DNA from: an uncultured Pirellulaceae bacterium
GTDB lineage: Bacteria; Planctomycetota; Planctomycetia; Pirellulales; Pirellulaceae
Reading direction: 5' to 3'
Assembly (NCBI GenBank): GCA_947258905.1
Contig: CAMYKF010000731.1
Location: 1-46,361 of the forward strand
DNA length: 46,361 nt
The position numbers were made by a program, and so were the translations under genes. Positions 7,435 through 16,404 of this stretch are shown here, one piece after another. Position 1 is the first letter of the stretch. Each line of letters starts with the position of its first letter. The notes beneath the pieces were generated by a model. It did no database searches, had not been told where the DNA came from, and saw nothing but the letters and a program-made list of their open reading frames with translations.

Positions 7435-8502
7435 CTATCTCAGCTGCCGGTCGATCGATTGAATGTAGATCAGGACTTCGGCCACAGTTTGATACAAGTC
7501 CAGCGGAATTTCGCTGCCGATCTCGACCTGACTGTACAGGGCTCGTGCCAATGGTTTCCGCTCGACCACCGAGACTTCGTGGGCCCGCGCGATCTGGATG
7601 ATTTTGCGCGCGAGATGATCGCGACCCTTGGCGACAACCACGGGCGCAACCATGGTTCGCGGCTCGTACTTCAAAGCTACGGCAAAATGCGTGGGGTTGG
7701 TGATGACCACCGTCGATGAGGGGACATCCTGTAACATGCGGCGCTGGCTCATCTCGCGTTGCAACCGCTTTCGACGCGCCCGTACATGCGGATCGCCCTC
7801 TTCTTCCTTGTGTTCGTCCCGCAGTTCCTGGCGGGACATTTTCAGATCCTCGATATGTTTCCATTTTTGAAAGACGAAATCGCCGATACCCAGCAGGACC
7901 AGGCCAGCCGAAACACCGGTCATCATGACCAGCAACAGGTCCAGCATCATGTCCAGGGAACGCTCCAGAGAATCATCGGCCAGCCAGCCGACCTGATCGT
8001 ACCGTGTTACCACGATGAAATACACAATGCCCGAGATCACCGAGAGTTTGAACAGGGACATCACGCCCCGCATTACGGAACGGGTCGAAAACAGCTTCGA
8101 AACACCCTTTGCGGGATTCAGTTTTTCAAGGTCCAGGTGCAACGCCTTGGGGGATAGCTGAAATCCAGTCATCAGACCGCCGGTCAGCAATGTGGCAACA
8201 AACGTGATCAAAACCACTGGCAGACAGATCAACACGACCTGCCACGTGGATTGTGTCAGCAGGTTTGTCCACAACTGATCATCCCGTGCCGCCGGGCCAA
8301 AATCAGACAGCAATTCGACGATTGCTTCTTGCAGCCCATGCATGAACCAGTCGCCCAGAAGAGCGAACACGAGGGACGTAATCAACAATGCGATGCCATT
8401 GGTCAGGTCGGTACTGTAGGCGATCTGACCCTTTTCGCGGGACCGTTCCAGCTTGCGCGGCGTCGGTTGTTCGGTGCGGTTCTGGTCAGTCTGACTGGAC
8501 AT
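7435..8502 (-). CDS. flhB: flagellar export gate protein FlhB
   Basis: This 355-residue membrane protein sets substrate switching of the flagellar type III export gate. The start 'QNRTEQPTPRKLERSREKGQ' is the family hallmark, followed by four membrane helices (about 30-55, 85-115, 140-165 and 180-205). The cytoplasmic C-domain holds the self-cleavage site 'NPTH' in 'VVITNPTHFAVALKY', so autoprocessing is expected. The length matches the family. It follows fliR by 22 bases and is the last flagellar gene of this operon. The ribosome site is weak, so translation may depend on the upstream gene. Confidence 0.97.
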   Translation of the reverse strand: MSSQTDQNRTEQPTPRKLERSREKGQIAYSTDLTNGIALLITSLVFALLGDWFMHGLQEAIVELLSDFGPAARDDQLWTNLLTQSTWQVVLICLPVVLITFVATLLTGGLMTGFQLSPKALHLDLEKLNPAKGVSKLFSTRSVMRGVMSLFKLSVISGIVYFIVVTRYDQVGWLADDSLERSLDMMLDLLLVMMTGVSAGLVLLGIGDFVFQKWKHIEDLKMSRQELRDEHKEEEGDPHVRARRKRLQREMSQRRMLQDVPSSTVVITNPTHFAVALKYEPRTMVAPVVVAKGRDHLARKIIQIARAHEVSVVERKPLARALYSQVEIGSEIPLDLYQTVAEVLIYIQSIDRQLR

Positions 8503-8524
8503 GATGGGTTATCGGCGAGGACCG

Positions 8525-9301
8525 TCAAAGCGAATGCAGCAGGGATTCAATCATCTGGCGGGCGGCAGCCATCTGGGAGTGCAGACCGCTCCAGATTTGT
8601 GGCAAAAAGATCAGCATGGCCAACAAGCCCAGCAACAAGCGAATTGAAAGGCCGATGGAAAACAGATTGAGAGACGGCACGGCGCGGGCCAGCACCAGCA
8701 AGGCGATGAGCGCCAACATCATCACGATGGCGACCGGCATGGCAATCATCAATCCGTTGCCAGTGAGTTCGGCAAAGGCCCCACCGGCCAAACTGACTGA
8801 CTGCATATCCCAATGATTACCGGCAGGCACCAGGCGAAACGACATATCCAGTGTCCAGACCAGAAAATGATGCAGATCCAGCACGAAAAACATGACCAGG
8901 GCGATCGATTGCATAATCGTGGCCACAATGTTGTTGATCGCTCCCGACGATGGATCGGTCATGGTCGCCATGCTCAACCCGAGTTCCTGGCCGATATAGG
9001 CGCCGGCAATCTGCATGGGGACAAAGAACAGATGGAAGGTAAAAGCCAGCAATCCTCCGAGCATCAGTTCACGTACGACCAGCACGATCAGCAACGCCCA
9101 GTTATCGGAATCGGTGGCCCAAATCAATGCAACTTCGCCTGGCCCGTCCTGGCCGGCAAACCAGAACAGCGTCAGCGAAAGCACCAACCCCAGCTTGACC
9201 AGTCGCGGCGGCCTGAGCGATGTCCACACCGGTACAATCATCCAGAATGTAGCAACGCGCACCAGAATCAGCGCGAAGCACAGAATCCAGGCTTCGGTCA
9301 T
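8525..9301 (-). CDS. fliR: flagellar export gate protein FliR
   Basis: The 258-residue product is an integral membrane protein of the export gate core with FliP and FliQ. It shows about six hydrophobic segments and the typical 'LVRVATFWMIVPVW' start, 'ELMLGGLLAFTFHLFFVPMQIAGAYIG' and 'LPQIW' near the end. The length is normal. The start overlaps the end of fliQ by four bases (ATGA), so the two are probably translated together. Nothing unusual is seen. Confidence 0.95.
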   Translation of the reverse strand: MTEAWILCFALILVRVATFWMIVPVWTSLRPPRLVKLGLVLSLTLFWFAGQDGPGEVALIWATDSDNWALLIVLVVRELMLGGLLAFTFHLFFVPMQIAGAYIGQELGLSMATMTDPSSGAINNIVATIMQSIALVMFFVLDLHHFLVWTLDMSFRLVPAGNHWDMQSVSLAGGAFAELTGNGLMIAMPVAIVMMLALIALLVLARAVPSLNLFSIGLSIRLLLGLLAMLIFLPQIWSGLHSQMAAARQMIESLLHSL

Positions 9302-9567
9302 GTCGCAACGCCCGCCATCTGTTCAAACAGCTTCTGCGTAAACGCGATGAGCACATTAAGACTCCATGTCAGCGACAGCGCGATGACAACGGCGACGGCC
9401 AGAATGCGCGGCGCGAAGGTCAGCGTCTGCTCCTGAACACTGGTGATGGTCTGCAACATTGCGATGACCAGTCCCACGACCAGACTGGTGATGACCGTGG
9501 GTGCAACCAGCAGGAGACCCGTGAACAGGAACTCGCGAACCAGTTGTGCCATTTCGTCAGGTCCCAT
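9298..9567 (-). CDS. fliQ: flagellar export gate protein FliQ
   Basis: This is an 89-residue protein with two membrane helices, the usual size of FliQ. 'LLLVAPTVITSLVVGLVIAMLQTITSVQEQTLTF' contains the conserved 'Q..T.VQEQTL.F' signature. An AGGAAG ribosome site precedes the ATG at 9567. It overlaps fliR by four bases and lies 26 bases after the broken motE-like gene. Confidence 0.96.
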   Translation of the reverse strand: MGPDEMAQLVREFLFTGLLLVAPTVITSLVVGLVIAMLQTITSVQEQTLTFAPRILAVAVVIALSLTWSLNVLIAFTQKLFEQMAGVAT

Positions 9568-9593
9568 GATTAACTTCCTTGAATTGAACTGGA

Positions 9594-10192
9594 CTATTCA
9601 TCAGGTGTTTGTTTCAGCTGGCTCATCGTCTGGGCGATTTGTGCAGCTAGTGGACGGTCGCCCAGCCCCGAGATGATTTTCGCGGCTTCGCGTTCTGGCA
9701 GCATATCCAGCAAGCGTACCGCCATTTCCATGTTGCCATCGTCACACAGTTGTCGAATGAGACCGGCAGCCTCCTCGTCCGCCATCTCCTTCAGCACCTT
9801 GGAGACGGTACGCAAGTTTTCAGACAGGACCGGAGCTGGCAGGTCGCTGGCCGTTGCCCCGGCCGGGGCTCGTCAATCATGAACGTCAGCTGTCGTTGGC
9901 GTTCCTCCAGCAGTTTTTCCCGGTCCAGCAAGTGCTTTTCACGCTGGCGGATTGAATCGTTGAGTCGCAAAACCGTTTCCGCCGGCAAGCTGCCTGGTTG
10001 ATGCTCGCCATGATGGGTCACGCTGGTCCGGGTGACGTCTTGCTGGCTGGTCGGTTGGCGGGATGTCGGGGCAAGCTCGGCCTGAGCCGACTCTTCAGGC
10101 TCCACTGGAGCCGGGCGCAGGAACCAGGAAGCTGTCGCCGCCGCCCCAAACAACACCACGCCGGTAACGAACATGATCAAAAACCTCGTCAT
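9594..10192 (-). pseudogene. MotE-like (MgtE-N domain) flagellar protein gene with frameshift
   Basis: From the ATG at 10192 (AAGGAG ribosome site) frame A gives an N-terminal membrane anchor ('FLIMFVTGVVLFGAAATASWFL'), a Pro/Gln linker and a coiled coil ('RQREKHLLDREKLLEERQRQL'). It then runs out of sense after 'TFMIDE' and stops at 9791. Another frame supplies the missing part, 'LRTVSKVLKEMADEEAAGLIRQLCDD', and the helical MgtE-N-like end 'DMLPEREAAKIISGLGD', to 9594. The shift falls at a GAGCCCCGGCCGGGG tract (about 9866). Joined, the protein would have about 199 residues, the layout of MotE-type stator/export helpers, and the operon position between fliJ and fliQ fits. Either the gene is truncated, the frame is shifted during translation, or the read has an indel. 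Confidence 0.65.
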
Positions 10193-10195
10193 CGA

Positions 10196-10663
10196 TTATT
10201 CTCCTTCTGGTCGGGACCACTGTCTCATGATGATTTCAGACAGATCATTCAGCTCTGCCTTTTCCGCGGCCACAGTCCGCGCTGCCTGCTGTTCGTGTTC
10301 GAGCAGTTCATACGATTCAGCCTTGATTCTCTCTGCGGTGCTGGCGGCGACCTTGTGGTGCCAGTTCGCCATTTTTTGGTCGACACCTTCCCGGGCCGAG
10401 TCTATTTCGTGACGCAGGTGTTTCAGCACATCCTGGTGTGCATGAGCCAGTCGCGCACCGCCACTCAAATCCTGGTGGCTGGCATCGGTCACCTGATCAA
10501 ATCGCACATACAGGTCGTTCAGACGCTGTACGGACCGGTCCAGCTCGGCCTTGCAGCGAGCCGCTTCCATTTCTGCCAGCCGCTGCCTTTGCTTCTGGTA
10601 CTTGTGCAATTTTGCGATGGAAAAATGAGTCCGGGACACGTGTTCACTCCGTTTTAATGTCAT
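10196..10663 (-). CDS. fliJ: flagellar export protein FliJ
   Basis: This 155-residue all-helical coiled-coil protein ('IAKLHKYQKQRQRLAEMEAARC', 'RLNDLYVRFDQVTDASHQDL', 'AAEKAELNDLSEIIMRQW') fits FliJ, the stalk of the FliI ATPase that couples to FlhA. I use the ATG at 10663 instead of the track's 10735, because it makes the classic ATGA overlap with the stop of fliI. The gene ends three bases before the motE-like start. The sequence is divergent, as FliJ usually is, and the call leans on position. Confidence 0.85.
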   Translation of the reverse strand: MTLKRSEHVSRTHFSIAKLHKYQKQRQRLAEMEAARCKAELDRSVQRLNDLYVRFDQVTDASHQDLSGGARLAHAHQDVLKHLRHEIDSAREGVDQKMANWHHKVAASTAERIKAESYELLEHEQQAARTVAAEKAELNDLSEIIMRQWSRPEGE

Positions 10664-12000
10664 ACATGCGTGGCCGGCACGGTCGCCGATGCCAGCTGGG
10701 CGAGCCGTTCGATTTGGCTCATGGTTTGTTCCCACGTAACGAATTGACCGACGGGTTGTTGCAGAAAACGGTCCAGTTCCGGTTTCAGGCGAACAGCCAG
10801 ATCAACAATGCCGGAAGTACCGGGCTGGTAAGCTCCGATTCGAATCAGGTCCTCGACTTCGTGGTACTCGCCGAGCATTTCGCGTAACCGCAATACCCGC
10901 TGGATATGGGCGGCTTCGGTCACCTGATTTGCTACACGGCTGACACTGGACAGGATGTCGACGGCCGGGAAGTGACCTTTTTCGGCCAGCTTGCGATCCA
11001 AAACGATGTGTCCGTCCAGCATGGAACGCGCGGCGTCGGCGACCGGCTCGGAGGTATCGTCCCCGTCGACGAGCACGGTCAATATGCCTGTGATCAGACC
11101 GCAGTCGCTGGTGCCCAGTTGTTCGATCAGGTTGGCCAGCAGCTGAATCGCCGAAGGTGTGAACCCGCGAGAACTGGGAGGCTCGCCAATCGACAAACCG
11201 AGCTCGCGTTGCGACCAGGCCAAACGCGTCAGGCTGTCGGCCATGAACAGCACATGTTTGCCCTGTCGCCGAAACCAGTCGGCAATGGTGAGAGCAGTTT
11301 GGGCCGAACGAATGCGCAACAGCGGGGGTTGTTCGGCAGTGGATACGATAACCACCGAGCGTTGCAGGCCGCGTGTTCCCAGGCATTGCTCGATAAAGGG
11401 ACGTACTTCGCGGCCGCGTTCCCCAACCAGCACAACGACGTTGACATCGGATTGCGCGTGTCGGGCAATTTCGCCCAGCAGCGTACTCTTGCCTACGCCG
11501 CTGCCCGCAAACAATCCGATGCGCTGCCCGGCTCCGATGGTCAGCATGCCATCGAGGGCTTTTTGTCCAGTGACAAACGGCTGGTTAATGGGCCGGCGCG
11601 TCATCGGATCGGGTGAGGCATTCTGCAAGGGAATCCAGTCTTCAAAGATCAGCGGTGCTGCGTGATCGAGTGGCTGGCCCAGTGCGTCGATCACGCGACC
11701 CTGCAGCCGTGCTCCCACTGGAACCAGCATCTGGCGATTTAATCCAACGACCGTGGCGCCTGCAGTCAGCGAAACCGTTGATTGCAACGGCATGAGTTGT
11801 GAATGACCGGAGGAAAAGCCCACGACTTCTGCCAACACCGGCTGACCATGCCCGCTGAGCACGTAACACAACTCGCCCACGGTGGCTGTCAGCGTGGCGG
11901 TGAGAATGCCACGCGCGCTAACCAGATGCCCGGCGTTCCGGAAATCGGCGCAGTCCCTGACCCGGGAGACCAGTTTGTCGACGTTCAATTTCGGCTTCAT
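10660..12000 (-). CDS. fliI: flagellum-specific ATPase FliI
   Basis: The 446-residue protein hydrolyses ATP to unfold and deliver export substrates at the flagellar base. It has Walker A 'GLFAGSGVGKSTLL', Walker B region 'VLFMADSLTRLAWSQRE' and the F1-type C-terminal end. I choose ATG 12000, 53 codons inside the track ORF, because a GGAG ribosome site stands seven bases before it ('TTGGAGATTCTTC') and the protein then starts like other FliI proteins. The start lies 83 bases inside fliH, an unusually long overlap that implies coupled translation. All catalytic motifs are intact. Confidence 0.96.
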   Translation of the reverse strand: MKPKLNVDKLVSRVRDCADFRNAGHLVSARGILTATLTATVGELCYVLSGHGQPVLAEVVGFSSGHSQLMPLQSTVSLTAGATVVGLNRQMLVPVGARLQGRVIDALGQPLDHAAPLIFEDWIPLQNASPDPMTRRPINQPFVTGQKALDGMLTIGAGQRIGLFAGSGVGKSTLLGEIARHAQSDVNVVVLVGERGREVRPFIEQCLGTRGLQRSVVIVSTAEQPPLLRIRSAQTALTIADWFRRQGKHVLFMADSLTRLAWSQRELGLSIGEPPSSRGFTPSAIQLLANLIEQLGTSDCGLITGILTVLVDGDDTSEPVADAARSMLDGHIVLDRKLAEKGHFPAVDILSSVSRVANQVTEAAHIQRVLRLREMLGEYHEVEDLIRIGAYQPGTSGIVDLAVRLKPELDRFLQQPVGQFVTWEQTMSQIERLAQLASATVPATHV

Positions 12001-12577
12001 GAAGAATCTCCAATAAGCTTTGCCGGATTTCGCCCAGCTGAATGGTCGGATCGTAAAACAACGCAAAGCTGTTGGCGTCCAGCCGCGCGCCACCGCGTGG
12101 CAAGTCGGGACTGGGTAGCCAGGTGACCTGGTCATATACGGCCCGTACCGATTCATCACCCGTTTTCAACTGTTGCAACAATTCCAGATCCTGTGGATGG
12201 AGCAATACCGTGGCAGCATCGTGGGCATCAACGTGCACCAGCAGCTCGTCAATCATTTCCGACAGCGGATATTCATCGGCCTCAATCTTGCCAAACAGGA
12301 TCTTGCCGGCAATCGTCACTGCCAGCTCGATCGCCAGTTGATGCAGGACAGCGATCGATTCGCTACGTCCGGAATGCAATTGCAGCAATTGCTCAACCAG
12401 TTGCTCCAGCGATTCACCCAGGTGTTCTACAGGTGTCGGGCCCGCCGGTGCGGTTGGCGCGGACGACGTAATCGTCGTCCTTGGGGATTTGCAATCCGCA
12501 ACTTGATCACCGGACAGCCGCACCTCGCACGGAGACTGGTGGAATTGCACGCGATGGATGGACCCTGATCGGCTCAT
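11918..12577 (-). CDS. fliH: flagellar assembly protein FliH
   Basis: The 219-residue protein has a variable N-terminus and a conserved C-terminal half ('AIELAVTIAGKILFGKIEAD', 'LVHVDAHDAATVLLHPQDLELL', 'ARLDANSFALFYDPTIQLGEIRQSL') of the FliH/SctL family. It holds FliI at the base of the flagellum through FliN and restrains its ATPase. The gene overlaps fliG by four bases upstream and fliI by 83 bases downstream. The tail after 'ILHEAEIERRQ' is what overlaps fliI and looks less conserved. Confidence 0.87.
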   Translation of the reverse strand: MSRSGSIHRVQFHQSPCEVRLSGDQVADCKSPRTTITSSAPTAPAGPTPVEHLGESLEQLVEQLLQLHSGRSESIAVLHQLAIELAVTIAGKILFGKIEADEYPLSEMIDELLVHVDAHDAATVLLHPQDLELLQQLKTGDESVRAVYDQVTWLPSPDLPRGGARLDANSFALFYDPTIQLGEIRQSLLEILHEAEIERRQTGLPGQGLRRFPERRASG

Positions 12578-13575
12578 GGCAGTTCGTTCAACTCCCCGTT
12601 GGCGTCAAGCTGGGCGATCAGCTGGGCGATTTGCCTGCGGGCGGCGGCGACTTCTTCATCGCTGGACGCCTGTTGAAATTCCATTTCCTCCTGCAAGGCC
12701 GCGGTCGCGCGTTTGGAGAGGTTTTCAAAAATCCGGCCGCTGATCTCCCCGTCCACGTCTTGCAAGGCGACCACCAGCTGCCGGGTGTCGACCTGACCCA
12801 GCAATTTTTGCACCGAGCGGTTGTCATACTGGACGATGTCGTCGAAGACGTACAGTAATTCCTGCAGTCGCGTGGCGGTTTCCGGGTCGCTCTCCCTCAA
12901 CTGTTCCATCAGTCGCGCCCGGGTTGCCTTGGGCAATGCCCGCAGCAAATCCGCAGTCTTTTGGTCGATATCCCGGTTTTCCATTTGAGCCGGTTCGATC
13001 AGCGCGCCTTTTTCCACCGTGGTCCGTGCGACCCGCATCAGCAAATCCTGTGGCACACTGTTTGGTTGTTGCAGGGCAAAGAAAGCACCGGGTTGTTGTT
13101 CGGCCGGCAGCAGGTCCAGGACGCTGGCCGCTGCTGCGTTATCCAGGCAGGAAAGCACCATGCCGATCGTTTTGGCGTGCTCATTGGCCAGGGCACCGGC
13201 AATCTGCAGCGGAGCCAGACGTTGCAGGTCGGCGATGGGATCATCCGAGGGCTGGAAGATCTTGAGGCGGGGGCGTGCAGGCACTGGCGCGACAACTTCT
13301 TCCTCGTCATCCACGGGCAAATCGTCAAACGATTCGGCAGCCCAGTTGGATGGTGCATTGGCTGTTTTCAGGGCAAAACGAAAAAAGGTCTCAAAATCAT
13401 CCAGCACGTCGTTCAGTTCATCAGCCTGCGGTGGCTGGCTAGCCAGTTGGTCAAGAGCTTCGCGCACCTGGTCCGCCTTGTCGCCCGCCAGCCCTGCCAG
13501 CGCAGGCTCGGTGACGTCGCTTCCCAAGCCGGATAGCAACAAGGCAATTCGATGAACATCATTGAAACGTTGCAT
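12574..13575 (-). CDS. fliG: flagellar motor switch protein FliG, divergent
   Basis: This 333-residue protein has the position (between fliF and fliH) and fold signs of FliG: an N-terminal FliF-binding part ('HRIALLLSGLG'), a middle domain and a C-terminal torque part ('FDDIVQYDNRSVQKLLGQVDTRQLVVAL', 'IFENLSKRATAALQEEMEF'). The switch motif EHPQ appears as 'EHAK', and the N-domain is unusually acidic with a Pro-rich linker ('DLPVDDEEEVVAPVPARPR'). The product joins the MS ring to the C ring and takes torque from MotA. No good ribosome site precedes ATG 13575, so the start is somewhat uncertain. Confidence 0.93.
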   Translation of the reverse strand: MQRFNDVHRIALLLSGLGSDVTEPALAGLAGDKADQVREALDQLASQPPQADELNDVLDDFETFFRFALKTANAPSNWAAESFDDLPVDDEEEVVAPVPARPRLKIFQPSDDPIADLQRLAPLQIAGALANEHAKTIGMVLSCLDNAAAASVLDLLPAEQQPGAFFALQQPNSVPQDLLMRVARTTVEKGALIEPAQMENRDIDQKTADLLRALPKATRARLMEQLRESDPETATRLQELLYVFDDIVQYDNRSVQKLLGQVDTRQLVVALQDVDGEISGRIFENLSKRATAALQEEMEFQQASSDEEVAAARRQIAQLIAQLDANGELNELP

Positions 13576-13626
13576 GGGAGACAGGTTTCACCCTGCGAGT
13601 TTTCCAGGTCGGTGCTTAATCTGGCG

Positions 13627-15207
13627 TTAGGCCGCCCGGCGAGATTCTTCCGGGACAGCACCCGTTTCGCCGGCAGATTCATCATTGATCCATGCCGCCA
13701 TGATGCTGGACAACAGCTCGGGATTCTTTCGTGCCAATGTGGCCAGTTCGCTCAATTGCCGGGCGCGTTGCGGCGTTATGGTGGCAGCTCCGTCGCCGCC
13801 TCCGGGAACTTGCACCGGTGTGATTCGTTTCAAGGTCAGCAATCCCAGAATCAGGGCCACCAGCGCAGCCACGCCCAGGGAAATATTGCGAATCAACGGC
13901 ATCCAGGCCTCCAGCGGTGCAGCTGGTTCGATGAGATCCAGCAAAGTCGGCTCTTCGGCTGCCATGGTCTCAACGACGACCAGTTCAATTCGATCCTTGC
14001 GCGAGTCGTCAAACCCGACTGCCTGCTTGATCAGGGATTCGATTTCCACACGCGTAACGTTGGGTTGCGTGGCGGAGTCGTCGCTTTCATTGCCGGTTGT
14101 GGATGTTGCGTCATCGCCGGCTGCACCTGGCGGTTGGGGTAACTCCACGATGGCGGCAATGGAAAGTCGCTTGACGCCACCGGGCAAGGTGGTTCTGGTT
14201 TCCTCGACGCCGTTATCAAAGTATTCCGTTTTGCTAGTTTCGCTCTCCATCATGACCTGCTTGGAACCCGAGCGGCGTGTGCCGCCATTCAGGTTGGCGG
14301 CGGCACCGGCCTCGCCTGTGGCCAGCGGATCGGCCTGGGTTCCTGTGGTAGTGGTGATTTCCTCGCTGGCAGGAACTTGCTCCTCGGAGTCATAACTTGT
14401 GCCCTTTTGTTCAATCTTCTGCAGATCGACCTCAGCGGTAACCCGTACCACCGAGCGACCGGACCCCAGCAGCGTTTCCAGCATCGTTTCTGCCTTGACC
14501 GCCAGGTCGTTTTCGATGTGTCGGCGGTATTCCAGCTGTCCGCCGATCGCCGTTCCGGTTTCGTCCGCGTCAAACATCTGGCCTTCCGTGTCGAAGACCT
14601 TGACGTTTTGGCGACGCAAACCTTCCACGCTGTTGGCCACCTGCGAGGCAATCAGTGATGACAGGTCGCGAGTGAATCGCTGACCGGCTTGCATCTCGAT
14701 CGTCACGCTGGCCGTGCGCTCCACCTGTTTATTGATAAAGGCGGAACGTTCGGGGACGCCCAGATGCACGGTTGCCGACTGGATTGACTTGAGACGGGCA
14801 ATCGTTTTGCCCAGTCGAAATTCCAGGTGCCTGGCCTTTTGACGTTCCTTGGCTCCCGGGTCCGTCAGTAAGAACGAACTCCCCGGTTCCGGCTCACGCT
14901 GGTCGGGAGGCACGATGTCCTGGATCGCCGCGATGGCCTCAGCCCATCGGTTCTCGTCGACCATGATCCGGTTGCCCAGCACATTGCTCTTGTAGGCGAT
15001 CCCGCGATCATCAAGGGTGCTTTTAACCTCCGCAGCGATCTGCGGATCGAGATCATTGGCCAGCGGAATATAGCTGGGTTGCATGACCCACCAGGCAACG
15101 CCGGCGATCATCAGCACACTGAGTGTGCCCATGGCTATTACGGACACACGAGCCGTCACGCTGGTCTGGTCCCAGACCTTGCGTAATGAGTTCACAAGAT
15201 TGTTCAC
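13627..15207 (-). CDS. fliF: flagellar MS-ring protein FliF
   Basis: The 526-residue protein builds the MS ring in the inner membrane. It has an N-terminal membrane helix (about 22-42), ring-building motifs ('YIPLANDLDPQIAAEVKSTLDDRGI', 'ARHLEFRLGKTIARLKSIQSATVHL'), a periplasmic Thr/Gly-rich insert, a second helix (about 437-457, 'ISLGVAALVALILGLL') and a C-terminal FliG-binding helix ('ARKNPELLSSIMAAWIND'). The start codon is GTG at 15207 with AGGGGC upstream. It lies 51 bases ahead of fliG in the usual order. Confidence 0.97.
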   Translation of the reverse strand: MNNLVNSLRKVWDQTSVTARVSVIAMGTLSVLMIAGVAWWVMQPSYIPLANDLDPQIAAEVKSTLDDRGIAYKSNVLGNRIMVDENRWAEAIAAIQDIVPPDQREPEPGSSFLLTDPGAKERQKARHLEFRLGKTIARLKSIQSATVHLGVPERSAFINKQVERTASVTIEMQAGQRFTRDLSSLIASQVANSVEGLRRQNVKVFDTEGQMFDADETGTAIGGQLEYRRHIENDLAVKAETMLETLLGSGRSVVRVTAEVDLQKIEQKGTSYDSEEQVPASEEITTTTGTQADPLATGEAGAAANLNGGTRRSGSKQVMMESETSKTEYFDNGVEETRTTLPGGVKRLSIAAIVELPQPPGAAGDDATSTTGNESDDSATQPNVTRVEIESLIKQAVGFDDSRKDRIELVVVETMAAEEPTLLDLIEPAAPLEAWMPLIRNISLGVAALVALILGLLTLKRITPVQVPGGGDGAATITPQRARQLSELATLARKNPELLSSIMAAWINDESAGETGAVPEESRRAA

Positions 15208-15279
15208 GTCAACTGCCCCTTAACGCGATTGAAGTTGAATTGGATTTGGCGGAGTTTGCCAATCGGGTGCGACGCAGAC

Positions 15280-15576
15280 CTAAACCTGCATTCGCATGAT
15301 CTCCTGATAGGACTCCACCAACTTGTTACGCATCTCCAGCACCAGTCGAAACGACAGGTCGGCACGAGCCGCCGTCAGGACAACCTGGTGCAGACCGTCC
15401 GACTTGCCGGCCGCCAGTTCCTCGATGGCCTTGTCGGCTGCCAGTTGCTGCTGGTTGGCCTCGGTAACCATTTGCGCGAACGCGTTTCCCGGTGACTTGT
15501 CAGCGGACCTGGCCGTGGCGGACGTTGCCGCGGCGGGGGACACGCTGGTGACCGGAATGATCGGTGAAACCGACAT
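15280..15576 (-). CDS. fliE: flagellar hook-basal body protein FliE
   Basis: This 98-residue protein links the MS ring to the rod. The conserved part is at the end: 'FAQMVTEANQQQLAADKAIEELAAG' and 'DLHQVVLTAARADLSFRLVLEMRNKLVESYQEIMRMQV' (residue order as in the track). The size is typical. Its ATG touches the stop codon of flgC (TGATG overlap at 15576), and fliF follows after 72 bases, the normal flgBC-fliE-fliF arrangement. Confidence 0.96.
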   Translation of the reverse strand: MSVSPIIPVTSVSPAAATSATARSADKSPGNAFAQMVTEANQQQLAADKAIEELAAGKSDGLHQVVLTAARADLSFRLVLEMRNKLVESYQEIMRMQV

Positions 15577-16019
15577 CAGCGATTACCTCGCAGCAAGGTC
15601 AGTGTCTGCTGTGCCATCTCGCGAAACGAACGAATCGAGCGCAGGTTCGCTTCGTACGCCCGGCTGGCCGTGATCATGTCGACCATCTCGTAGGGAATTT
15701 TTACATTGGGCATGGCCACCATGCCGTCCGCATTGGCGTCAGGGTGGCCGGGATTGTAGACCATGGGAAGTTCGCCTTGATCCTGCGTGACGCCCAGCAC
15801 GCTGACGCCGGCCATTCGGTCGACCGTACTCTGGCTGGCATCCTGCGGATCACCCATTTGCGCAGAAAACACGACTTGTTGTCGACGATAGGGTCCGCCT
15901 TCGGGAGAGCGCGTAGAGTTGGCGTTCGCGATGTTATTCGCGATAACTTCCATGCGATAGCGCTCCGCCGTCATACCGGTGGCGCTAATATCAATTGCGG
16001 AAAAAGTGGAGTTAAACAT
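15576..16019 (-). CDS. flgC: flagellar proximal rod protein FlgC
   Basis: This is a 147-residue rod protein. The N-terminal 'IDISATGMTAERYRMEVIANNIANANSTRS' and the C-terminal 'PYEMVDMITASRAYEANLRSIRSFREMAQQTL' form the paired helices typical of rod/hook proteins, and 'EGGPYRRQQVVF' is FlgC-specific. I start at ATG 16019 (MFNSTFSAID); the track ORF includes 76 unrelated codons upstream. It follows flgB by 43 bases and touches fliE. Confidence 0.97.
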   Translation of the reverse strand: MFNSTFSAIDISATGMTAERYRMEVIANNIANANSTRSPEGGPYRRQQVVFSAQMGDPQDASQSTVDRMAGVSVLGVTQDQGELPMVYNPGHPDANADGMVAMPNVKIPYEMVDMITASRAYEANLRSIRSFREMAQQTLTLLRGNR

Positions 16020-16062
16020 ATTCTGCCCAACATGTTTACGATCTGGCCTGGTTTTTGAATCG

Positions 16063-16404
16063 CTACTGTCCGGTAATGGCGCTCCGCAAAAGTGAAAACT
16101 TGGCCAGCAACAGGTGCGAGTACGTCTCGAATTGCAATGAGTTTTTGGTAAGCAAGCCCAACTCACGGTCCAGATCGACGTTGTTTCCGTCCTCGCGCTT
16201 AACCAGCCCGCGTGTTTCCTCGACGATGGCTTGCACAGCCGGATCACTGGCCAGCTGCTCCATCGACTGTTGAAAACTCACATCCAGGTTGCGGTAGCCG
16301 GGAGTGTTGACGTTCGCAATGTTCTGACTGACAACGCGATGCCGGACCTCGGCTTGCTGCAACAGTTGGCTGAGCGTATCGATTTGGGAAGATTTGCCGA
16401 TCAT
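16063..16404 (-). CDS. flgB: flagellar proximal rod protein FlgB
   Basis: The 113-residue product has 'RHRVVSQNIANVNTPGYRNLDVSF', the conserved N-terminal rod motif, and ends with 'SLQFETYSHLLLAKFSLLRSAITG', typical of FlgB. It is the first gene of the minus-strand operon running down to flhB. The ATG at 16404 has no clear ribosome site. The 218-base gap to the divergent motA gene must hold the promoter for this operon, but I could not identify it. Confidence 0.95.
   Translation of the reverse strand: MIGKSSQIDTLSQLLQQAEVRHRVVSQNIANVNTPGYRNLDVSFQQSMEQLASDPAVQAIVEETRGLVKREDGNNVDLDRELGLLTKNSLQFETYSHLLLAKFSLLRSAITGQ

Noticed and set aside
9594-9815. Separate 73-residue gene
   Set aside because: Its sequence is the natural continuation of the upstream MotE-like frame, so it is better read as part of one frameshifted gene.
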